57,392 nucleotides of DNA from Litorimonas sp964511495 (GCA_964511495.1 CAZEFT010000017.1:1-57392); one strand, 5' to 3'. Counted from the first letter of the stretch, positions 8,657-17,640 are shown. Notes: generated from the letters alone by a model not told the origin. Translations and numbers: made by a program.

Positions 8657-8751
8657 ATAGTAGATATTTCAAGTATTTTACTATCCTTTTTTCGAAATTC
8701 TGATAATATAACGCTCCAAAGGTAGTGATTAAATACGTAAAGTTCATATAA

Positions 8752-9516
8752 GTGCTTTTAAACATTAAAAATTCTGAGGTGGATGCCTCGCTTCAATCCA
8801 TCAAAGACAATGTCTTTGATGTTATTGATGCCAATCACGACATTGATCGTGTTTGGAGCATTTTGTATGCCTATTGCCGGAATGTCGGATTGCAGGAATT
8901 TACATATTTCCATCTTCCCCCCATCGGTGCCCAAGACTTTGACAGTAAATTTTTAGCTTACCGTGGTGATGAACCCACCAAGATTTCTGCAAATAAAAAT
9001 TCCTTATTCGAAACTGGGCGATCTTTTGTCTTTCCGTTACGAAAATTATCCCGCCCGAGAACGTTTAAAACTCTGGCGGAGGCAGATATTCTCTCTAGCG
9101 AACAAATGACGAGCTTCCGAGGCCTTTTCTTTGACGAAGATATCTCTGGCTTGGTTATTCCGGCACATAGTCCACATGGACGCAGTGGCTGCTTCATATT
9201 CAAAGCCACCGACGATGCGCATGAATTTTCCAAATCGGAAATCCGAGAAATCCACTGGGTTGCACAAGCAACCCACAGATCTTATTCGCGCTTGCGCAAA
9301 AAAACGAGACGCTCCATCAAAAGACTCACGTTACGGGAGCAACAAATATTGACTTGGGTGGCACGCGGTAAAAGCAATACCGTCATCGCCGACATTATTG
9401 GTATTTCCCACCATACGGTGAACGGGTATTTGCGGAGTATTTATTTGAAGACGGGAACGTCGGACCGTACGACTGCAGCCTTGCGGGGTATAGGCGAAGG
9501 CTTGATTGATCTCTGA
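8752..9516 (+). CDS. LuxR-type transcriptional regulator (first paralogue)
   Basis: This 254-residue protein ends in a LuxR/GerE helix-turn-helix (about residues 190-250), visible as LTLREQQILTWVARGKSN, IADIIGISHHTVNGYLRSIY and KTGTSDRTTAA. The N-terminal part looks like an autoinducer-binding-type sensory domain (FTYFHLPPIG, then SGLVIPAHSPHG), although the acyl-homoserine-lactone contact residues cannot be confirmed by eye. No luxI-type synthase gene is in the window, so it would be a LuxR solo. The start is GTG. It lies just downstream of the fliL operon. A second gene at 12257 encodes a close paralogue of the DNA-binding domain. Target genes are unknown. Confidence 0.8.
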   Translation: MLLNIKNSEVDASLQSIKDNVFDVIDANHDIDRVWSILYAYCRNVGLQEFTYFHLPPIGAQDFDSKFLAYRGDEPTKISANKNSLFETGRSFVFPLRKLSRPRTFKTLAEADILSSEQMTSFRGLFFDEDISGLVIPAHSPHGRSGCFIFKATDDAHEFSKSEIREIHWVAQATHRSYSRLRKKTRRSIKRLTLREQQILTWVARGKSNTVIADIIGISHHTVNGYLRSIYLKTGTSDRTTAALRGIGEGLIDL

Positions 9517-9542
9517 TCTCCGCTTTCACGATTATTGTATGC

Positions 9543-9558
9543 GTTAACCTTTGTTAAC
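9543..9558. promoter_or_regulatory. Double GTTAAC motif upstream of the 94-residue gene
   Basis: GTTAACCTTTGTTAAC contains two TTAAC half-sites separated by six bases, close to the CtrA pattern TTAA-N7-TTAAC. A further TTAA-GGG-TTAAC lies at 9626-9637. The position upstream of a small gene near motility functions fits cell-cycle or flagellar control, but the spacing is one base short of consensus. Confidence 0.3.
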
Positions 9559-9701
9559 ATCGTGTTTTACAATGAAACAATTTTTCGGCTTTCCTCTACT
9601 TTGGCGCGTAGAATGCACCTATGACTTAAGGGTTAACGCCGTAATTCTCTATGGAGACTAATCCGGTTTTGTAAGGTTTGGCCGTAGTCTATGACGGCCT
9701 C

Positions 9702-9986
9702 ATGTCAGAAACATTGAGACAATTAATTGGAAATGAGAGTGAAAGCTTTGCTCGCTTGGACTCCATGATCAGCCGTAGTTGGCCAGACGAAAGCGCCATT
9801 GACGCCTTGTCTTCTCACTACGAGACATGTTTAAAAAACATTCTGTCTTACAAGGCGGAAACACCAGCGGAAGCCGCTGATAAATGCCGCTTCATATTCC
9901 AAGTCATAGAACGCGATTACGATGACTTGAAAACTTTAAAGCACATGAAGGACAGTCTTCTGCGCGATATCGGAAGTTTTGACTAA
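9702..9986 (+). CDS. Small helical protein of unknown function
   Basis: The product (94 residues from the ATG at 9702, beginning MSETLRQLIGN) is soluble and predicted mostly helical, with several Asp/Glu and Lys pairs. I do not recognise a family. A TTG at 9678 with a TAAGG-like sequence just upstream would add eight residues, and the true start is uncertain. The gene sits alone between the first LuxR-type gene and convergently transcribed regulators. The upstream region contains TTAAC motifs that could link it to cell-cycle or motility control. Confidence 0.55.
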   Translation: MSETLRQLIGNESESFARLDSMISRSWPDESAIDALSSHYETCLKNILSYKAETPAEAADKCRFIFQVIERDYDDLKTLKHMKDSLLRDIGSFD

Positions 9987-9998
9987 ACTCGTCTTTAC

Positions 9999-10018
9999 AG
10001 CAGAGTACCTGCTCTGCT
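9999..10018. terminator. Stem-loop between convergent genes
   Basis: Arms AGCAGAG and CTCTGCT pair perfectly around a six-base loop, 12 bases after the stop of the plus-strand gene and before the end of the minus-strand XRE gene. A weak T-rich stretch follows only some 10 bases later, so it may be a poor or bidirectional terminator. Confidence 0.4.
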
Positions 10019-10062
10019 CTAACTATTGACTTTTTATATGCTTCTTTATTTCGCGGCTTGCT

Positions 10063-10503
10063 TTACTCGGCGGCTTCTATTGTGCTCGGCATAAAATAAG
10101 TCTCATCTTCTTTTTCATCACTCGCCATAGCCTGACAGAGTTTGATCATGAGAGCCCGTTTGGCACTGTCATCAATCTTCTTAAAAGCCAACATCAGTTT
10201 CATATCTTGCGATGTTGCGAGACTATTTGGGATAAGCGGCTTTGATTTTTTGGATTTTTGAGATTCATCCAGAATATTTTCGAAAAGGAAGTTCGGAGAA
10301 ATATCAAAAATATCACAAATCTGCCAAAGGCGACTGACGGAAATTTTATTCAATCCGTTCTCATATTTTTGAACTTGCTGGTATGTGATACCCATCTGCT
10401 TCGCGAGTGCTTTTTGCGAAATTTTTCGTGATAATCGCAAAAGTTTAATCTGTTTACCGATATGGTTTTCAATTTCATGCAAATCCATGGCGCATCCATC
10501 CAT
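10063..10503 (-). CDS. XRE-family helix-turn-helix regulator
   Basis: With the start at ATG 10503 the product is 146 residues (beginning MDGCAMDLHEIEN). An ATG at 10488 is an alternative. The open frame continues upstream to 10644, but that part has no HTH-like character. The Cro/C1-type domain covers about residues 14-70: IGKQIKLLRLSRKISQKALA, MGITYQQVQKYENG, and ISVSRLWQICDIFDISPNFLF. The C-terminal third is helical and may mediate multimerisation. Such XRE proteins with the TYQQVQKYENG signature are common in alphaproteobacteria, where some regulate development or motility. The target here is unknown. Confidence 0.82.
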   Translation of the reverse strand: MDGCAMDLHEIENHIGKQIKLLRLSRKISQKALAKQMGITYQQVQKYENGLNKISVSRLWQICDIFDISPNFLFENILDESQKSKKSKPLIPNSLATSQDMKLMLAFKKIDDSAKRALMIKLCQAMASDEKEDETYFMPSTIEAAE

Positions 10504-10653
10504 CTTTATTCTTATTTTAGCAGAGTTCCACGCCCTACCGTCTACATTCTGACTTTCGTCCCCCAGGAATGTAGTTTTCGTTCGTCCTCTTGGCGTATAA
10601 TTCTTTAAAAAAGAGTTACTGAAACACCCAAAGGTTGTTTTCATTTAAAAGCA

Positions 10654-11097
10654 CTATGTCGATTGGGGCAAGCTAAAAACAGTCCAAGACTGAGATTTAA
10701 GCTGAGACAGGGCCTCTTTGAGGCCTTCTACGAGGTCAGACTTGAAAATATAGCCATCAATATTGCGTTCATAGGCCTTTTTTATATCAGTATCGTACTC
10801 AGACGTCGTCATCATAAAAATCTTGGGAGAGGCCTTAAAGCCTAGGGCGTTGATGTTTTCCAAGAACTCCAAACCGTTCATTTGAGGCATGTTCAAATCC
10901 AAAAGTATGATTTGAAAGGGCGTATGACCGGCTTCGTCTGAACTGGCTTTAAGGATTTCAATCCCTTTCGCACCGCTTCTAACATGTACAATTTCATTTC
11001 CGATACGCAGGGACTGCAAAGCCGCTTCAATTAACACAAAGTCAACTTGCATATCGTCTATCACCAGAATTTTGGCGGGTTGGAGTGTGTCAATCAT
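10654..11097 (-). CDS. Single-domain response regulator (CheY/Rcp1-like)
   Basis: This stand-alone receiver domain (147 residues from ATG 11097) keeps the full phosphorylation site: acidic pair D14/D15 (LVIDD), phospho-acceptor D67 (LLDLNMPQMNG), T97/T98 (MMTTSE) and K119 (IFKSD). The insert between beta strands and the LLDLNMPQMNG motif resemble Rcp1-type regulators that partner phytochrome or hybrid kinases. No output domain follows. No histidine kinase gene is in the window, so the partner lies elsewhere. A TTG at 11121 would extend the protein by eight residues. Confidence 0.85.
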   Translation of the reverse strand: MIDTLQPAKILVIDDMQVDFVLIEAALQSLRIGNEIVHVRSGAKGIEILKASSDEAGHTPFQIILLDLNMPQMNGLEFLENINALGFKASPKIFMMTTSEYDTDIKKAYERNIDGYIFKSDLVEGLKEALSQLKSQSWTVFSLPQST

Positions 11098-11135
11098 TTG
11101 AAAACTACAGTGTACGGACAATCAATTAAAACTGC

Positions 11136-11621
11136 CTACCTGCGCAATTTTGCTTTTTCAAGTAAAACAGCGGCTCGGTTCTGCAAACTGATTAGTGACA
11201 CCAAAATGGAATCGCGTTCAGTATCGGACAATGTCAAAGGAGACAGGGCGTCCGCCTCATCCACGACGCTGTCCATATAATCTTGATAGCGTTGAGAAAG
11301 AGCCACACCTTTTTCCGTTAAGTGGATGAGGCGCTCATTTCGGTCGTCAGAAACATTTTCCGAGCGGACATAATCCATACCGACGAGCTTAATCAGTGCC
11401 CGTGACAGAATATGGTCATCCAATCGGAGTATCATAGCGATATTTTCAGCGGAAAGAGGCTCTTCGGCACAATGAATCTCGATTAAGGCCCTCATCGCTG
11501 TCGGACTCAGCTTACCTCCCTCGGCATCTTCTTTGCCCATTAATATCAGTATGAGGGCTTCATAATCGGCGGCGATTTTATCTGCCAGAGACAAAAACTC
11601 CAAATCTGCGTATTTATTCAT
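11136..11621 (-). CDS. MarR-like winged-helix regulator
   Basis: The product (161 residues from ATG 11621) shows a MarR-like arrangement: an N-terminal helix, then a winged helix at about residues 45-115 including MRALIEIHCAEEPLSAENIA, ILSRALIKLVGMDYV and DDRNERLIHLTEKGVAL. It ends with helices suited to dimerisation. The RLIHLTEKG wing is typical of MarR proteins. It sits 38 bases upstream of the receiver-domain gene on the same strand, so the two may be cotranscribed. Ligand and targets are unknown. Confidence 0.75.
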   Translation of the reverse strand: MNKYADLEFLSLADKIAADYEALILILMGKEDAEGGKLSPTAMRALIEIHCAEEPLSAENIAMILRLDDHILSRALIKLVGMDYVRSENVSDDRNERLIHLTEKGVALSQRYQDYMDSVVDEADALSPLTLSDTERDSILVSLISLQNRAAVLLEKAKLRR

Positions 11622-11744
11622 TTTAAGCAATCCGGCATATCGAACTCAAAAAGCATAAAACAAATTTTCTATAATATGTCGATAAATTTTTTTTCTAACT
11701 CGCCAAACTATTTTAAGGTGTTTAATATTTAATACACTAATTTG

Positions 11745-12230
11745 ATGCATTTTGTATTCGTGTTACATTTTTTGCTCATAGATGATGAGGTCGCGGAGAA
11801 AGAACTCATCGATGCCAAGCTCCAAGCTGTGTTCGGAGAGGGCGGCTATGGTTTTAAACATGTCTTGAAGGCGAGCGACGCCATTAAATGCCTTCTGACG
11901 GAGGATTTCGACTTTATTTTGCTAGATAATAACTTGGCAGCTTCTATCTCAGGGCGTTTTTCAGTACCCGTCATCCGCCAACATCTGCGCGGATCCAATC
12001 TGATCGTGATTTCAAATAATGTGGATGTTGATTACCTCAAAGATCCGAGCATTTTGGGTGTTGATGGTATCGTTGACAAAGCTAACTTTGAAAGTTTTGT
12101 CACTCAATTTCGGGATGCTTCCTCTGTGAGACAAACAATTGCGAGCCAGACAACAGTAGATCAAGCAACAGACAGTCAAAATATTAATCGGGCAGGACGT
12201 CCGGACATCCCCACCTCAATGGCTGGGTAA
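11745..12230 (+). CDS. Atypical receiver-domain protein
   Basis: This 161-residue protein has a CheY-like fold in its first 120 residues: LLIDDE (D13/D14), a candidate phospho-acceptor D61 in LLDNNLAA, S90 in VISNN, and K112 in VDKANF. The usual DxxMP sequence after the phospho-acceptor is replaced by DNNLA, and the beta-4 threonine is a serine, so it is an atypical member. The C-terminal 40 residues are polar and low in complexity. No output domain is present. The second LuxR-type gene begins 26 bases downstream on the same strand, so the pair may act together. Confidence 0.65.
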   Translation: MHFVFVLHFLLIDDEVAEKELIDAKLQAVFGEGGYGFKHVLKASDAIKCLLTEDFDFILLDNNLAASISGRFSVPVIRQHLRGSNLIVISNNVDVDYLKDPSILGVDGIVDKANFESFVTQFRDASSVRQTIASQTTVDQATDSQNINRAGRPDIPTSMAG

Positions 12231-12256
12231 GTCGGACATTATCAGGAGAATTCTTC

Positions 12257-13039
12257 GTGTTTCATCCCCCCCATCATAACGCGACGCCCATAGATGATAC
12301 CGATATTGACGTTTTTCATTCTATGGCCGGAGAAACCCAAACCACAGCCATAGCCTATTTTCAATTTGACCCGCTTGGCACATTGATTGGCAATGAAGCG
12401 CTGATGAATTTCAGCTATGATGCTAATGCGTGCCATGATTTTGCCGATAAAGCGAAAACTTTGGCTGCCGCTTATTACGCAGAAAACTTCCCTGACCTGC
12501 GGGCCATGTCCACAACGCTGAATATCCCCGAGTCGGGTTTCCAAGGCGAAGCACTTTTGCAAAAAACGCCCTTAAACACCGCTCATGATGTTTTGATTGT
12601 TCCCACTTTTGCGCCGCTCAATCGTATTGGAATATTTGTGATTGATATGTCCGAGCATGATATTCTCAAAGGCCAGTCGGTTATGGCCCAACAAAATCTC
12701 ATAGCGCGAATTTTAACACACGCCCAGAATTTACACTTACAAATTTGCCGTAAACAAAACCGTACAGCCTCAGACCGCAGCCGTTTAACCAAGCGCGAAC
12801 AAGAGATTTTGCTCTGGGTTGTTCGCGGCAAGAGCAATAATGAAATCGCAGAGATATTAAAGCTCTCCCTCCATACGGTGACAGGTTATCTTCGCAATAT
12901 CTATATCAAGACAGAAAGCACGGATCGCACATCCGCGGCTATTTTCGCGGTTCATCGCGGTATTTTGCAAGATCAGTCCGTTGAAACGGCGCTTGCTCAT
13001 AAAGAGAAACCCGCACAATTGCGGTCTATTGCCAGCTAG
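12257..13039 (+). CDS. LuxR-type transcriptional regulator (second paralogue)
   Basis: This 260-residue protein has a C-terminal LuxR/GerE helix-turn-helix (about residues 172-235): LTKREQEILLWVVRGKSNN, AEILKLSLHTVTGYLRNIYI and KTESTDRTSAA. This domain is clearly paralogous to that of the regulator at 8752. The N-terminal 160 residues do not resemble the N-terminal part of that protein, and no sensory family is recognised with certainty. The GTG start is supported by CAGGAG about eight bases upstream. It lies just downstream of an atypical receiver-domain gene and converges with hutU. Confidence 0.8.
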   Translation: MFHPPHHNATPIDDTDIDVFHSMAGETQTTAIAYFQFDPLGTLIGNEALMNFSYDANACHDFADKAKTLAAAYYAENFPDLRAMSTTLNIPESGFQGEALLQKTPLNTAHDVLIVPTFAPLNRIGIFVIDMSEHDILKGQSVMAQQNLIARILTHAQNLHLQICRKQNRTASDRSRLTKREQEILLWVVRGKSNNEIAEILKLSLHTVTGYLRNIYIKTESTDRTSAAIFAVHRGILQDQSVETALAHKEKPAQLRSIAS

Positions 13040-13052
13040 CGCGTCAAACCCT

Positions 13053-14720
13053 CTATAAAATCGAGAGCAAGTTCAGCTGTTTTTCTTTCGCGCAATCCTT
13101 GGCAGTCTCATAGCCCGCATCCGCGTGACGCATAACGCCTGTCGCCGGATCATTCCATAAAACGCGTTCCAGTCTCCGCGCCGCATAATCGGTGCCATCT
13201 GCGACAACGACCATGCCGGAATGTTGAGAGAAGCCCATACCGACACCCCCACCGTGATGCAGGCTTACCCATGTCGCGCCTGAAGCTGTATTCAGCAAGG
13301 CATTGAGTAATGGCCAATCCGAAACGGCATCCGAACCGTCTTTCATCGCTTCGGTTTCACGGTTCGGGCTTGCGACAGAGCCGCTGTCCAAATGATCCCG
13401 GCCAATGACGACGGGCGCTTTTAACTCGCCATTTTTGACCATCTCATTAAAAGCTAAACCAAGCCTGTGCCGGTCACCGAGCCCTACCCAGCAAATACGC
13501 GCGGGCAGACCTTGGAAGGCGATGCGCTCGCGCGCCATATCCAACCAATGATGCAAATGTGTATCATCCGGCAAAAGCTCTTTCACTTTGGCATCAGTCT
13601 TATAAATGTCTTCCGGATCACCTGATAAAGCAACCCAACGAAACGGCCCGATACCACGACAGAATAAAGGTCGAATATAGGCTGGTACAAAACCGGGAAA
13701 ATCAAAGGCGTTCTTCAAACCTTCGTCTTTTGCCACTTGTCGAATATTATTGCCGTAATCGAGTGTCGGCACACCTTGGTGCCAAAAATCAAGCATAGCC
13801 TGAACCTGAACTTTCATCGAGGCACGCGCCGCTTTTTCAACGGCCTTCGGATCGGTATCGCGCTTCTCTTTCCATTCAGACATTGTCCAGCCTAAGGGTA
13901 GATAACCGTTAACGGGGTCATGTGCGGAGGTCTGATCCGTCACAATGTCCGGACGCACGCCGCGTTTCACAAGCTCAGGAAAAATCTCGGCAGCATTCCC
14001 GTGTAGGCCGACCGATTTCGCTTCTCCGGCCTCTGTCCACGCCTCAATCAAGGCGAGCGCCTCATCCAGGTTTTCAGCCTTTTCATCCAAATATCGCGTG
14101 CGCAAACGAAAATCGATACTTTCAGGATTACATTCCACAGCCAGACAACAGGCTCCGGCCATCACAGCCGCCAAAGGCTGCGCACCGCCCATACCGCCCA
14201 AACCGCCTGTCAAAATCCATTTGCCCGTCAGATCGCCTTCATAATGTTTGCGTCCGGCCTCGACAAAGGTTTCATAAGTGCCCTGAACAATGCCTTGCGT
14301 GCCGATATAAATCCAAGAGCCGGCCGTCATTTGGCCATACATCATCAAACCGGCCTTATCGAGTTCATTGAAATGATCCCAATTCGCCCAGTTGGGCACT
14401 AAATTGGAATTGGCAATTAAAACACGCGGCGCATCTTTATGGGTTTTAAACACGCCCACAGGCTTGCCGGATTGCACGAGCAGTGTTTCCTCCTCGGTCA
14501 GCGTTTTCAAACTGGCCGTAATCCGATCAAAATCTTCCCATGTTCGAGCCGCACGACCAATGCCGCCATAGACAACTAATTCATCAGGGTTTTCCGCGAC
14601 CTCACGATCCAGATTGTTTTGCAACATGCGAAAAGGCGCTTCAGTCGTCCAACTCAAACAATTAAGTTCTGCCCCTGTCGGGCTTTTCACATCGCGACGG
14701 TTTTTCAAAAATCGGGTCAT
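13053..14720 (-). CDS. hutU: Urocanate hydratase (urocanase)
   Basis: HutU converts urocanate to imidazolone propionate, the second step of histidine degradation, using tightly bound NAD+. At 555 residues it has the family's normal length. Diagnostic stretches include YGGIGRAARTWEDF, the NAD-binding GGLGGMGGAQPLAAVMAG, TDQTSAHDPVNGYLP, RGIGPFRWVALSGDPEDI and the C-terminal VSLHHGGGVGMGFSQHSGM. It is the last gene of hutI-hutH-hutU, separated from hutH by about 60 bases. No damage is visible, so it should be functional. Confidence 0.97.
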   Translation of the reverse strand: MTRFLKNRRDVKSPTGAELNCLSWTTEAPFRMLQNNLDREVAENPDELVVYGGIGRAARTWEDFDRITASLKTLTEEETLLVQSGKPVGVFKTHKDAPRVLIANSNLVPNWANWDHFNELDKAGLMMYGQMTAGSWIYIGTQGIVQGTYETFVEAGRKHYEGDLTGKWILTGGLGGMGGAQPLAAVMAGACCLAVECNPESIDFRLRTRYLDEKAENLDEALALIEAWTEAGEAKSVGLHGNAAEIFPELVKRGVRPDIVTDQTSAHDPVNGYLPLGWTMSEWKEKRDTDPKAVEKAARASMKVQVQAMLDFWHQGVPTLDYGNNIRQVAKDEGLKNAFDFPGFVPAYIRPLFCRGIGPFRWVALSGDPEDIYKTDAKVKELLPDDTHLHHWLDMARERIAFQGLPARICWVGLGDRHRLGLAFNEMVKNGELKAPVVIGRDHLDSGSVASPNRETEAMKDGSDAVSDWPLLNALLNTASGATWVSLHHGGGVGMGFSQHSGMVVVADGTDYAARRLERVLWNDPATGVMRHADAGYETAKDCAKEKQLNLLSIL

Positions 14721-14779
14721 GGGTTACTCTTCGGGTTTCGTCTTTTTCAAGACAGTTCAGCAAATCAATAGAAATAAAT

Positions 14780-16312
14780 TTAGGCGATGGATAAAGGTTC
14801 CGCAGCGCCGCCCAGACCATCAAAGTTGGGGCTTCGTAACAGGCCAGCCAATTGTTCAATATCCGGACTGACAATGCGGTCTTCTGTCAAAGGCGGAGAC
14901 ACGTCTCGCAATTGCGTAATGATATTTTGCAAAGGCTCACTCGTCTTTAACGGAGCCCGTAATTCAATCCCCTGCGCCGCTGCCATGGCTTCCACCGCCA
15001 ATATGCCGGACAGATTTTCATTCATTTCCAACAAGCGCCGCGCGCCATGGCACGCCATAGAGACGTGGTCTTCTTGATTGGCCGATGTCGGCGTTGAGTC
15101 GACCGAACGAGGATTAGCGAGGGCTTTGTTTTCACTCATCAAAGCGGCTGATGTCACTTCGGCAATCATCAACCCTGATTTCAATCCCGGCTCAGGTGCA
15201 AGGAAAGCCGGTAAACCAAAACTCAAAGCCGGATCCACCAAAAGCGCGACACGGCGCTGGGCAATACAGCCGATTTCGGAAATCGCAATCGCGGCTAAAT
15301 CCGCAACAAGCGCCACGGGTTCAGCATGAAAGTTACCACCGGAGACAATTTTACCGTCGGACAACACCAAAGGATTATCCGTCGCCGCATTGGCTTCGAC
15401 CTCTAACGTCCGAGCGACATGACGGAGTTGGTCAAGACAGGCCCCGATCACTTGCGGCGCGCAACGCAAACAATAAGGGTCTTGAACCCGTTCATCCTCC
15501 TCGCGGTGGCTGTCACGAATTTCTGAGCCTTGTAATAGGTCACGCAATCTTTGCGCGCTTTCAATTTGGCCTCTATGACCGCGCAGGGTGTGAATTTCGG
15601 GATGGAAAGGCGCGCTTGAGCCCATGGCAGCATCAATAGATAAAGCCGCCATTGTTAATGACAACTCTGCCAAACGCCACGCTTCAAATAATCCGATGAG
15701 GGCCAATGCCGTAGACGCCTGCGTCCCGTTCAAAAGCGCCAAGCCTTCCTTGGCGTGGAGTTCCACAGGGGCAAGTCCGGCCAAGCGCAAAGCCTCCCCT
15801 GCCTCCATTTTGCGACCTTTATAAAAAGCATCCCCTTCCCCGATCAGCGTCGCGGACATATGAGCCAAGGGCGCTAAATCCCCGGAGGCCCCCACGGACC
15901 CTTTTTCAGGAATGAAGGGAATAACATCAGCCTTTGTGAGGTTCTGCAAAGCCGTGATGACTTCAGGACGCACGCCCGACGCACCGCGCCCAAGCGAGAG
16001 ACATTTCAACGCAATAATCAGACGGACAATGGCGGGCGATAAAGGCTTGCCAAAACCAGCACTATGAGAACGCACAAGATTGCGCTGTAAATCTTTTAAT
16101 TTATCATCGTCAATGCGCACAGAGGCGAGCTTTCCAAAGCCCGTATTCACGCCGTAAATCGCATCACCCGTACCAATGGCTGTGTTAAGACGCGCCGCAC
16201 TCTCTGCGGCAGCGTCTAAAGCAGCAGGTGTGACATCAAACGGATCATCAGAACGGTAAAATGCCTCCAGGTCTGACAAAGACGTTTGTCCGGGCGTAAA
16301 GGTGAAGCTCAT
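14780..16312 (-). CDS. hutH: Histidine ammonia-lyase
   Basis: HutH removes ammonia from L-histidine to give trans-urocanate, the entry step of the pathway. The 510-residue length is typical. The MIO prosthetic group forms from Ala142-Ser143-Gly144 in GSVGASGDLAPLAHM. Other family signatures are YGVNTGFGKLA, RNLVRSHSAGFG, LLNGTQASTALALIGLFEA and the NPRSVDSTPTSANQEDHVSM region. Its start overlaps the hutI stop by four bases (ATGA), so the two are translationally coupled. Confidence 0.97.
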   Translation of the reverse strand: MSFTFTPGQTSLSDLEAFYRSDDPFDVTPAALDAAAESAARLNTAIGTGDAIYGVNTGFGKLASVRIDDDKLKDLQRNLVRSHSAGFGKPLSPAIVRLIIALKCLSLGRGASGVRPEVITALQNLTKADVIPFIPEKGSVGASGDLAPLAHMSATLIGEGDAFYKGRKMEAGEALRLAGLAPVELHAKEGLALLNGTQASTALALIGLFEAWRLAELSLTMAALSIDAAMGSSAPFHPEIHTLRGHRGQIESAQRLRDLLQGSEIRDSHREEDERVQDPYCLRCAPQVIGACLDQLRHVARTLEVEANAATDNPLVLSDGKIVSGGNFHAEPVALVADLAAIAISEIGCIAQRRVALLVDPALSFGLPAFLAPEPGLKSGLMIAEVTSAALMSENKALANPRSVDSTPTSANQEDHVSMACHGARRLLEMNENLSGILAVEAMAAAQGIELRAPLKTSEPLQNIITQLRDVSPPLTEDRIVSPDIEQLAGLLRSPNFDGLGGAAEPLSIA

Positions 16313-17538
16313 AATTTATTCCCTTTAGACTCACGCCTCATGGAGAGGCGTTTATGCAGGGGCGAGCCCCCGATCCAATAGCTCAGCTCTGATGGATGGT
16401 TGAGATCCCAAACGGCCAAATTGGACCGATAACCGATAGCAATTTGCCCGTGTTCTGTTCCCAATCCTAAAGCTTTGGCGGCATGACGGGTCGTCCCGCA
16501 CAGCGCCTCTTCGGGTGTGAGGCCAAATAGGGTGCAGGCCATATTCATCGCGGTGAGAAGAGAGCAAAGCGGCGAACTGCCCGGATTACAATCTGTTGCA
16601 ACGGCCATGGGAACGTCATGGGCGCGTAGGGCCTTTATAGGCGGCAACTGGGTCTCACCGAGCGTGTAATAAGCGCCCGGCAGAAGGACAGCCACGCTCC
16701 CGCCTTGAGCAAAAGCCGGAACATCATTGGCGTTTAAATATTCGAGATGGTCTGCCGATAGGCCATTATATTCACTGGCGAGTAAAGCGCCTTTTTGGTC
16801 TGATAATTGTTCCGCATGTAATTTGACGGGCAGGTCTAACGCTTTTGCGACATCGAAAATGCGCCGCATTTGGGCGGTGGTAAATCCGATTGATTCACAA
16901 AACCCGTCAACGGCGTCGACCAGACCTTCTTCATGCGCACGGCGCAAACCCGTGATCACGACCTCATCGATATAATCATCTGCCTTGTCTTTATACTCTG
17001 GCGGAAGCGCGTGAGCGGCGAGCCATGTCGTACGAATAATCACGTCCCGTAAATCACCAATCTGACGCGCGACACGCAACATGCGTAATTCTTGATCAAC
17101 CGAAAGCCCATAGCCGGATTTAATTTCTATCGTCCCGACACCTTCCGATAACAGGGCATCAACGCGGGTCAGCACTTGCGCCAGCAGATCTTCATCCGAA
17201 GCTGCGCGAGTCGCGCGCATGGTCGATAAAATTCCACCCCCAGCTTTGGCAATCTCTTCATAGCTCGCCCCATTCAGCCGCATCTCAAATTCTTTGGCGC
17301 GATTGTCCCCGAAAATGAGATGGGTATGGCAATCCACCAAAGCGGGTGTGACCAAGCGCCCCCCCAAGGATTGCGCCACTGCGCCCTTATATGTCTGCGG
17401 CACATCATCATATGAACCGACCCAGGCAATCTCTCCGGCCGAAATCACAACCGCGCCCTGCTCTATCAAACCATAAGGCGTATCACCCGCACGCATCGTG
17501 GCGAGGGTACAATCATGATATAGAATAGCGTCTGTCAT
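16309..17538 (-). CDS. hutI: Imidazolonepropionase
   Basis: HutI hydrolyses imidazolone-5-propionate to N-formimino-L-glutamate, the third pathway step. This 409-residue amidohydrolase has the metal ligands H71 and H73 in VDCHTHLIFGD. It also has the SGYGL loop (IEIKSGYGLSV), KLHAEQLSDQ with a ligand His, and ATDCNPGSSP with the catalytic Asp. It is the first gene of the minus-strand hut operon and diverges from hutC, with a palindrome in the shared control region. Confidence 0.96.
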   Translation of the reverse strand: MTDAILYHDCTLATMRAGDTPYGLIEQGAVVISAGEIAWVGSYDDVPQTYKGAVAQSLGGRLVTPALVDCHTHLIFGDNRAKEFEMRLNGASYEEIAKAGGGILSTMRATRAASDEDLLAQVLTRVDALLSEGVGTIEIKSGYGLSVDQELRMLRVARQIGDLRDVIIRTTWLAAHALPPEYKDKADDYIDEVVITGLRRAHEEGLVDAVDGFCESIGFTTAQMRRIFDVAKALDLPVKLHAEQLSDQKGALLASEYNGLSADHLEYLNANDVPAFAQGGSVAVLLPGAYYTLGETQLPPIKALRAHDVPMAVATDCNPGSSPLCSLLTAMNMACTLFGLTPEEALCGTTRHAAKALGLGTEHGQIAIGYRSNLAVWDLNHPSELSYWIGGSPLHKRLSMRRESKGNKL

Positions 17539-17624
17539 ACCCCTCCGGTCAATTTCATTTTACGTTTTGGCGGCTTTGCCTTGCGACTGACTTTGTAATT
17601 AGGCCTTGCTTTATCGTCTCTTTT

Positions 17625-17640
17625 TTATGTATGCACATAA
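17625..17640. promoter_or_regulatory. Candidate HutC operator
   Basis: TTATGTATGCACATAA has perfect six-base arms (TTATGT/ACATAA) around ATGC and a TGTATGCACA core resembling the TGTATATACA core of known HutC sites. It lies in the hutI-hutC divergent control region, 34 bases before the hutC start, as expected for a GntR repressor controlling both operons and itself. Confidence 0.6.
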
